DNA of 7,157 nucleotides from Proteobacteria bacterium UBA2996 (GTDB taxonomy: Bacteria > Pseudomonadota > Gammaproteobacteria > Arenicellales > UBA868), in contig DDZY01000166.1 of the NCBI GenBank assembly GCA_002346525.1, positions 518-7,674 of the forward strand, in the 5' to 3' direction. The translations under genes were made by a program, and so were the position numbers. This document shows, piece by piece, positions 6,339-7,157 of this stretch. Position 1 is the first letter of the stretch. Every line of letters starts with the position of its first letter. Below the pieces are notes generated by a model. It was given only the letters and a program-made list of their open reading frames with translations, did not search any database and was not told the DNA's origin.

Positions 6339-7157
6339 TCAGTCGTTTATCGCTTCTTTGCGTTGTAATACATTTATACCACAAAGCATGAGCACCGCTC
6401 GCTCCAGTTCCGCCCAGATACCACCTGCCGCCTGACGCTGGCCTTTGAGCACCTGATCCGAATGGGCAAGCTGCTGTAGCAATACCTGAAGGCTTTTCGG
6501 GTTCAAGCGGCTGAGCGCCGCTGAGATGCAGGAGGCTCTGCTGCGCCACACGCGGTGTCGCTGCAGGACCGATTTTCTGTCCACGCCGGAGGCGATTTCC
6601 AGCGACATGGGGTACAGGCTTCGGACTTCGCGGGCCAGGGCCCAGTTGACGAGAATGGCCTCCGAACCCTCGCGCTGCAACCCATGCAGCATCCGCACGG
6701 ATTCAGCGGTCTTTCCTGCAAGCGCGGCATCAACCAGGGCAAAAACTGAAAACCGCGCCTGGTCGCTGGTCATCGAATCCAAAGCTGCCTCATCAAGCTC
6801 GGTACCGTCAAGCACCAATGGCAGTTTACTGATTTCCTGGGCGGCAAACAGAAGGTTGCCCTCGGAGTAATACGCCAGACGGTCAATCGCGCCCGGGGTT
6901 GCCTTGATCCCTTCCGCCCGAAGTCGATCCCGAATCCATGCCGGCAGTTGCTGCGGTGTGACCGCACGGGCCTCGACAGCAGTACATTGAGACTCAATCG
7001 TTTTGAACCACTTGCTCGATTGAATGGCTTTATCCACTTTGCCCAAAATCACGACCAGGTGATCCGTACTGTCGGCATCAGCCAGAAATTCCATGAGTAC
7101 CTCGGCGCCGGTGTCACCGGGCCTGCCCGTCGGCAAGCGAATCTCGATAAGGCGTTT
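6339..7157 (-). CDS. holA: DNA polymerase III delta subunit (N-terminus outside window)
   Basis: Delta is the clamp-opening subunit of the clamp loader; it prises open the beta sliding clamp. The last 272 residues are visible, and about 70 are missing compared with the E. coli protein (343). The fragment opens with KRLIEIRLPTGRPGDTGAEV, the strand just after the beta-binding loop, so the clamp-contacting hydrophobic pair probably lies just outside the edge. Then come LVVILGKVDK (34-43), LPAWIRDRLRAEGI (71-84), SEGNLLFAAQEISKL (98-112), LQREGSEAIL (160-169), and RHRVWRSR (200-207), a hallmark of the C-terminal collar domain. It ends at TGA 6341-6339, one base before proA. A first-codon TTG at 7136 is internal: the frame is open and family-like to the edge. 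In many relatives lptE and leuS lie upstream. Confidence 0.95.
   Translation of the reverse strand, partial: KRLIEIRLPTGRPGDTGAEVLMEFLADADSTDHLVVILGKVDKAIQSSKWFKTIESQCTAVEARAVTPQQLPAWIRDRLRAEGIKATPGAIDRLAYYSEGNLLFAAQEISKLPLVLDGTELDEAALDSMTSDQARFSVFALVDAALAGKTAESVRMLHGLQREGSEAILVNWALAREVRSLYPMSLEIASGVDRKSVLQRHRVWRSRASCISAALSRLNPKSLQVLLQQLAHSDQVLKGQRQAAGGIWAELERAVLMLCGINVLQRKEAIND

Noticed and set aside
1..7157. tRNA, rRNA, CRISPR array, insertion sequence or phage remnants
   Set aside because: Genes fill the window almost without gaps. I saw no spaced direct repeats, transposase motifs or tRNA-like folds.

Overview
The window is one face of a typical gammaproteobacterial chromosome. Every gene I can support lies on the minus strand, so the reading order runs from the right edge to the left edge. 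Base composition is moderately GC-rich. RNase G, HolA and YhdE-type Maf look gammaproteobacterial, but nothing fixes the genus. An environmental lineage such as Chromatiales/Ectothiorhodospiraceae or Xanthomonadales relatives is a guess from gene order only.

Layout, right to left: holA (DNA polymerase III delta, cut at its N-terminus by the window edge), proA (glutamate-5-semialdehyde dehydrogenase), nadD (nicotinate mononucleotide adenylyltransferase), rsfS (ribosomal silencing factor), rlmH (23S rRNA pseudouridine-1915 methyltransferase), maf/yhdE (dTTP/UTP pyrophosphatase), rng (RNase G), a Nit1/Nit2-type carbon-nitrogen hydrolase, and a 2-oxoglutarate/Fe(II) oxygenase cut at its C-terminus by the left edge. 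The first seven genes are packed with gaps or overlaps of only a few bases (stop/start motifs TTGA and ATGA, an 8-base overlap before rng). This indicates one polycistronic unit with translational coupling. The only real intergenic space is 109 bases between rng and the hydrolase, and it contains an imperfect inverted repeat.

Functionally this is a housekeeping operon. HolA loads the sliding clamp, ProA and NadD make proline and NAD, and RsfS, RlmH and RNase G all act on the ribosome or rRNA. Maf removes non-canonical or surplus nucleotides, and the Nit-type amidase is probably a metabolite-repair enzyme for deaminated glutathione. The layout joins two neighbourhoods that are separate in Pseudomonas (proA-nadD-rsfS-rlmH and maf-rng-yhdP-nit).

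I found no mobile element, CRISPR array, RNA gene or defence system, and no clearly new system. The points most worth a second look are at the left end: yhdP is missing between rng and the hydrolase, and an uncharacterised oxygenase is translationally linked to the hydrolase. Next come residue changes at usually conserved positions in NadD and in the hydrolase.
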